A stretch of 64,000 nt of DNA from Azospirillum endophyticum (GTDB lineage Bacteria > Pseudomonadota > Alphaproteobacteria > Azospirillales > Azospirillaceae). Shown piece after piece: positions 62,401 to 64,000 of this stretch. The notes below the pieces were generated by a model. The model saw only the letters and a list, made by a program, of their open reading frames with translations. It was not told the origin of the DNA and made no database searches. Made by a program: the position numbers and the translations under genes. Within the stretch, counting starts at the first letter, position 1, and each line of letters opens with the position of its first letter. The stretch covers positions 1 through 64,000 of the forward strand of contig NZ_JAENHM010000044.1 of NCBI RefSeq assembly GCF_016595245.1. Direction: 5' to 3'.

Positions 62401-64000
62401 GAGACGCTGATCGGAGGCACCGGCACCGACACGGTGACCATCGGCACCATCGGCAGCACGCTGCTGGTGCTCGGCATCGAGACGGTGATCGGCGGCAGCG
62501 GCCTGGAGGTGATCCTCACCGGCACGACCGGTGCGACCCTCACCGTCTCGGGTGCGGATTTCGTGGTCGGCGACACCGGCACCGACATCCTGACCCTGGG
62601 TTCGGCCGGCAACACCAGCACCATCCGCGGCATCGAAGCGCTGATCGGCGGCGTCGGCACCGACCTTGTGTTCCTGGGTGACACCGGCACCACGATGATG
62701 CTCGCCACCGGCATCGAAATCCTGGTCGGCGGCACGGCCACCGACGTGCTGACCATCGGTGCCGCGGGCGCCACCCTGCTGACCCGTGGTATCGAGACGC
62801 TGATCGGCGGCGTAGGCACCGACGTGATCACCCTGGGTGACACGGCGAACACCATCACCGTCGCCGGCATCGACACCCTGACCGGCGGTGCGGGCACCGA
62901 CATCGTCTTCACCAGCACGGCTGGCGCGACGGTGACGGTCTCGGGCGTGGAGTTCCTGGTCGGCGGCACCGGTTCGGATGTCGTGACCCTGGGTGCGGCG
63001 GGCAACACCGTGATCACCCGCGGCATCGACACGCTGTCGGGCGGTGCGGGCACCGACTGGGTGTTCCTGGGCGACACCGGCGTCACCATGGCGCTGGGTT
63101 CGGGCATCGAGATCCTGGTCGGCGGCGCCGGTTCCGACGTCGTCACCCTCGGCACCTCGGGCAGCACCTTGCTGACCCGCGCGGTCGAGACGCTGATCGG
63201 CACGACTGGCCTCGACGTGATCACCCTGGGTGACACGCCGAACACCATCACCGTTTCGGGCATCGACACCCTGATCGGCGGTGCGGGCACCGACATCGTC
63301 TTCACCGGTTCGGCCGGCGTGACGATGACGGTCTCGGGCGTGGAGTTCCTGGTCGGCGGCACCGGTTCGGACCTCGTGACCCTGGGTGCGGCGGGCAACA
63401 CCGTCATCACCCGCGGCATCGACACCATGATCGGCGGTGCGGACAGCGACTTGGTGATCCTTGGCGACACCGGAGTGACCATGCGGGCCGAGAGCGGGAT
63501 AGAGATCATCGTCGGCGGTGCGGCCACGGATGTGGTCAGCCTCGGCGACGGCGGCAACATGGTTTTGTTGCGCGGCATCGAGACGCTGGTCGGCGGTGCG
63601 GGCAACGATGTGATCACGCTGGGCAACACCGGGGTGACCATGTCGGTCAGCGCCGTCGAGACGTTGATCGGCGGTACCGGGACCGATGTGATCACGGTGA
63701 CCGGCGGGGCGATCCGCTTCCTGGGCGGCACTGGCGACAGCATCAGCCTGGGCAACGGCACCGATACGGTGGTGTACTCGTCCTTCGCCGATATCTCGGC
63801 GCTGGGCGCGAACACCGGCTTCCTCTCGGTGTCGAACTTCCGGTCGGGCATCGACCGGGTGGAACTGACCGGGACGGCCCGGACCACGGCGGACCGCAAC
63901 GGCGACTCGTCGCTGTCGACGGTGACCGCGGCGACCAATGCGGTGAGCATGGCCAGCGAGTTGGTCAGCCTGTCCTCGGTCGTCAGCGGCAGCCTGACGG
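53491..64000 (+). CDS. Giant repeat protein (FG-GAP/VCBS then about 119 GGxGTD repeats), 3' end outside window
   Basis: The frame is open from GTG 53491 (GAGGGG about 10 nt upstream) to the window end: 3,503 codons with no stop. There is no Sec signal. Residues 1-270 hold five FG-GAP/VCBS units with calcium loops such as DLDGDGDLD at about 27, 82, 139, 194 and 243. From about residue 289 a 26-residue unit repeats about 119 times: ETLTGGxGTDVVTLG followed by xxGNTLLVSxI. The GGxGxD core resembles RTX calcium-binding motifs. From about 63712 the repeats give way to GNGTDTVVYSSF and NFRSGIDRVEL, like modules preceding a type I secretion signal. It is probably a secreted or surface adhesin. Confidence 0.92.
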   Translation, partial: MTTPTFTLVGTNPFGLGGVGNYAAPRFADLDGDGDLDLLVGNKLGETVYFANVGTSLAPTYSLQGTNPFGLSSADAYAKPSFVDIDGDGDLDLFIGSKNGDTRFFRNTGTSLSPTFSLEGSNLFGIVAGGANGYAAPTFADLDGDGDVDLLMGDHSNGILLYRNTGTSSSPTFSLEGTNLFGMTAGVSNNSPLLVDLDGDGDLDLVNKDVVSINIGTTSSPTFSLVGTAVYGLNTGGYPMPALADLDGDGDVDAIYGLDTGSLVYLRNIAPVVRTLADSGNTLTLSQINTLTGGTGTDVITLGDIGATFRITGVETLTGGVGTDAVTLGTTGNTLLVTAIETLTGGAGTDVVTLGDAGNTLLVTAIETLTGGAGTDAVTLGTTGNTLLVSGLETLIGSGGTNVITLGDTVGTTMMVSWLKSLIGGVGNDVITLGSTGNTTTMAQVETLAGGVGIDIITLGSAGNTVVVSKLESLLGGVGVDVVTLGDAGNTIALYSVETIIGGAGTDSIVLGSNGVRYAVSGVEVVTAGGAGGTAVLQLAAQGNTTTVSLVTSIVGGIGTDLITLGSAGVTTKVSDLETLTGGVGSDAVTVGTAGATMLVSRLESLTGGSGTDVITIGTIGSTMTVKLLETLVGSAGTDLLTFASGGNTTLLSNIETLIGAAGTDVVILGTIGSTMTVRLLETLVGGAGTDLVTFGTGGNTTLVSGIETLIGGSGTDLVILGTDGNTIQISLIETVTGDSGTDVVTVGSTGASVRVQSIETLIGGAGTDVVTFGTAGNTVLLTAVESILGSSGTDVVTLGSAGGTMLISVLETLVGGVGVDVVTTSASGSTLFLSQVETLSGGSGRDAISLAESGNTIQVSRIEALTGGAGTDVVTLASTGSTAVMSGIEILTGSTGTDIVTLGTTGNTLLVSAVETLNGGAGTDVVMLGTAGNTLQFVALETLAGGAGIDVVTLGTGGNTVLASDIETLTGGAGSDFVMLGTAGSTIQVWRIETLTGGIGTDVVTVAAAGGTILSSGIETLTGGAGIDVVMLGTAGNTIQVSLVEAVTGASGTDAVTLGTAGNTLSTSAIETLTGKAGTDVITLGSAGNTMLVSVVETLTGGAGTDVITLGTAGNTLSATSIETLTGGAGTDVVTLGTAGNTLLTSAIETLTGGAGSDIITLGTAGSTMLATDIETFIGGAGIDAITLGTGGNTLFVSAVETLTGDTGTDIITLDSAGSTMLVSAVETLTGDSGTDVITLGTAGNTLNIAGIESLTGGSGIDVVALAIAGNTILISRIETLTGGASIDLVTLVSGGNTTLVSGIETLTGAVGTDAVALGTAGNTLLTSAIETLTGGAGTDIVTLGTTGNTLLVSAVETLTGGIGTDVVTLGASGNTLLATGIETLVGGAGTDVVMLDTAGNTLLATGIETLIGGSGTDVVMLGSSGATFHAVNIETVITIGQTLHLSGLETLVSLPNADVLILNDGGNTLSVSTQYRTILGASGSDVVTLASGGSTVLIERLETLTGSNAGDAVIIGTSGMTLLTTLLDTITGGIGTDVIMLGSTGSTLLVDRLETLSGGSGIDIVTLGTSGTTLFVNGIETLAGSAGTDVVTLGSAGGTLLVTLLETLTGGTGSDLIVLGTSGSTVLVSGIDVLTGGIGTDVVTLGTAGNTVLLRGIETLAGGIGTDIVRLGDTGNTTLASAIETIIGGTAADAISLGTAGSTLFATAIETLTGSAGTDVVALGSAGNTLFASGFETIIGGAGTDVVAIGTSGSTLFASALETLTGGTDTDLVTLGSAGNTLSAALLETIAGGSGTDLIFLGSSGNTTLVSSIEILVTGSGTDVVVLGTAGNTVLLRGIETLTGSAGTDIVTIGNTGTTMLVSGLETLSGGTGTDVISLGTVGNTLLLAGLLETLTGSSGTDVVTLGAAGATILVGLLETIIGGTGSELVYLGTAGNTVLVSGVETLVGGSGSDVVTLGGGGNTVLVRGIETLTGSSGTDVVTLGDTANTLLVSGIETLTGSTASDAVTLGTAGNTLLVSGLETLTGSSGIDVVTLGSAGNTVLASLLDTLTGGAGIDAITLGTSGSILLVSALETLTGGVGTDAIILGTAGNTLLASGIEFLQGGSGSDLVFLGSAGNSFQTVALEVLIGGSGSDFVTLGSAGSTTTVRGLETLTGGVGTDVITIGDTSTTMLVSSIETLAGGSGIDAITLGISGNTLLVSGLETLTGGTGTDVVTFGSAGGTLLASLLETITGGMGSELVFLGSAGSTVSVSGIDILVGGTGTDVVTFGSAGNTVLLRGIETLTGNIGTDVLTLGNTANTATVSLFETIIGGAASDAIALGTTGNTLLVSAVETLTGSSGTDVITIGSVLGNTILVSGIEALTGQAGNDVVALGTAGSTILVSALETLTGGLGTDTVTLGSAGNTMLASGLETLTGGAGTDLVFIGLTGSTLLVSGVETLVAGSNIETPNSLIDIVTLSSTGTTILLRGLETLVGGVGTDVVTIGDTGTTMLVSSIETLSGGTGIDVISLGTVGSTLLVTGLMETLTGGTGTDVVTLGTVGNTLVANALETITGGAGLELVFLGSAGSTVTVSDIDILIGGTGTDVVTFGSAGNTVLLRGIETLIGNVGTDVLTLGNTANAATVSLFETIIGGTASDAITLGTTGNTLLVSAIETLTGSVGTDIVTLGSTGNTLAVTLIETLSGGAGIDVVTLAGTGGNILLVSALDTITGSSATDLIALGSAGSTLLANLLETISGGTGTDVIFLGSAGSSVLVSGIEILVGGTNSDVVTLGAAGNTVIVRGLETLTGGTGADVVTIGDTGTTMLVSGVETLTGGSGLDLISLGTTGSTLLVSGLETLSGGVGTDVVTLGTVDNTLVANALETITGGTGSDLVFLGSGGSTLLASAIEILIGGTGTDVVTLGTAGNTVLLRGIETLTGSSGTDVVTLGNIFNSLLASGIETLTGGSASDIVTLGMAGNTLLVSGLETLIGGTGTDTVTIGTIGSTLLVLGIETVIGGSGLEVILTGTTGATLTVSGADFVVGDTGTDILTLGSAGNTSTIRGIEALIGGVGTDLVFLGDTGTTMMLATGIEILVGGTATDVLTIGAAGATLLTRGIETLIGGVGTDVITLGDTANTITVAGIDTLTGGAGTDIVFTSTAGATVTVSGVEFLVGGTGSDVVTLGAAGNTVITRGIDTLSGGAGTDWVFLGDTGVTMALGSGIEILVGGAGSDVVTLGTSGSTLLTRAVETLIGTTGLDVITLGDTPNTITVSGIDTLIGGAGTDIVFTGSAGVTMTVSGVEFLVGGTGSDLVTLGAAGNTVITRGIDTMIGGADSDLVILGDTGVTMRAESGIEIIVGGAATDVVSLGDGGNMVLLRGIETLVGGAGNDVITLGNTGVTMSVSAVETLIGGTGTDVITVTGGAIRFLGGTGDSISLGNGTDTVVYSSFADISALGANTGFLSVSNFRSGIDRVELTGTARTTADRNGDSSLSTVTAATNAVSMASELVSLSSVVSGSLT
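54355..63711 (+). repeat. About 119 tandem 78-bp coding repeats
   Basis: Successive ETLTGG codons fall at 54355, 54433, 54511 and 54589, exactly 78 bp apart, and continue to 63658. The total departs from an exact multiple of 78 by 21 bp, explained by small in-frame insertions such as the longer unit near 60830 and an extra codon near 61069. Units have diverged in sequence but kept length and frame, so selection on protein structure is evident. Confidence 0.93.

Noticed and set aside
53889..63950. Long minus-strand open frames opposite the giant gene, including one of over 1,100 codons
   Set aside because: They mirror the codon register of the plus-strand repeat and contain Val/Pro/Ser-rich repeats with no family features. 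The plus frame has calcium-loop domains and a ribosome site.

Overview
The window is high-GC DNA with the gene content of an alphaproteobacterium of the Azospirillum type (Rhodospirillales): many solute-binding proteins, FCD-type GntR regulators, chemoreceptors, CoA-based catabolic operons and a very large repeat protein. The genus is an inference from style and composition. No rRNA, tRNA, transposase or prophage gene was recognised.

Region 1 (1-4.7 kb): a three-repeat CRISPR mini-array, then a GntR regulator behind a perfect 30-bp palindrome, an enolase-superfamily sugar-acid dehydratase, an SDR dehydrogenase and an MHS-type transporter, which together look like a sugar-acid catabolic unit. 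Region 2 (4.8-12.6 kb): two sensory units face each other, a chemoreceptor with a periplasmic binding protein and a histidine kinase with a BMP-type binding protein. Their membrane sensor modules are visibly homologous. A response regulator with a broken GGDEF and an intact EAL domain converges on the kinase.

Region 3 (12.8-26.2 kb): a LacI regulator sits between a minus-strand operon (CoA-transferase alpha/beta, family III CoA-transferase, ThDP enzyme, DhaK, DhaL) and a plus-strand operon (sugar ABC importer and a second CoA-transferase alpha/beta pair). AT-rich operator-like palindromes recur across it, some inside genes. Region 4 (26.2-35.7 kb): a GntR regulator, a LivK-like binding protein, enoyl-CoA hydratase, alcohol dehydrogenase and a PhyH dioxygenase lie divergent from an acyl-CoA dehydrogenase and an acyl-CoA ligase, giving uptake, activation and oxidation of an unknown carboxylic acid. 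An ABC membrane domain without an ATPase and a cupin follow.

Region 5 (36-48.1 kb): a complete type I-C CRISPR-Cas operon (cas3-cas5-cas8c-cas7-cas4-cas1-cas2), a leader, and an array of 62 repeats and 61 spacers. The far end of the array runs into a LysR gene, whose last ten codons lie in the terminal CRISPR repeat and whose stop codon lies in the last spacer. One spacer is present three times.

Region 6 (48-64 kb): the LysR gene, an aldo/keto reductase, a TPR glycosyltransferase-like protein, a TIGR03032 protein, and an open frame of more than 3,500 codons that runs off the window. That frame encodes five Ca-binding FG-GAP/VCBS units and about 119 copies of a 26-residue GGxGTD repeat. It is probably a secreted or surface giant protein, and the adjacent glycosyltransferase-like and TIGR03032 genes may serve it.
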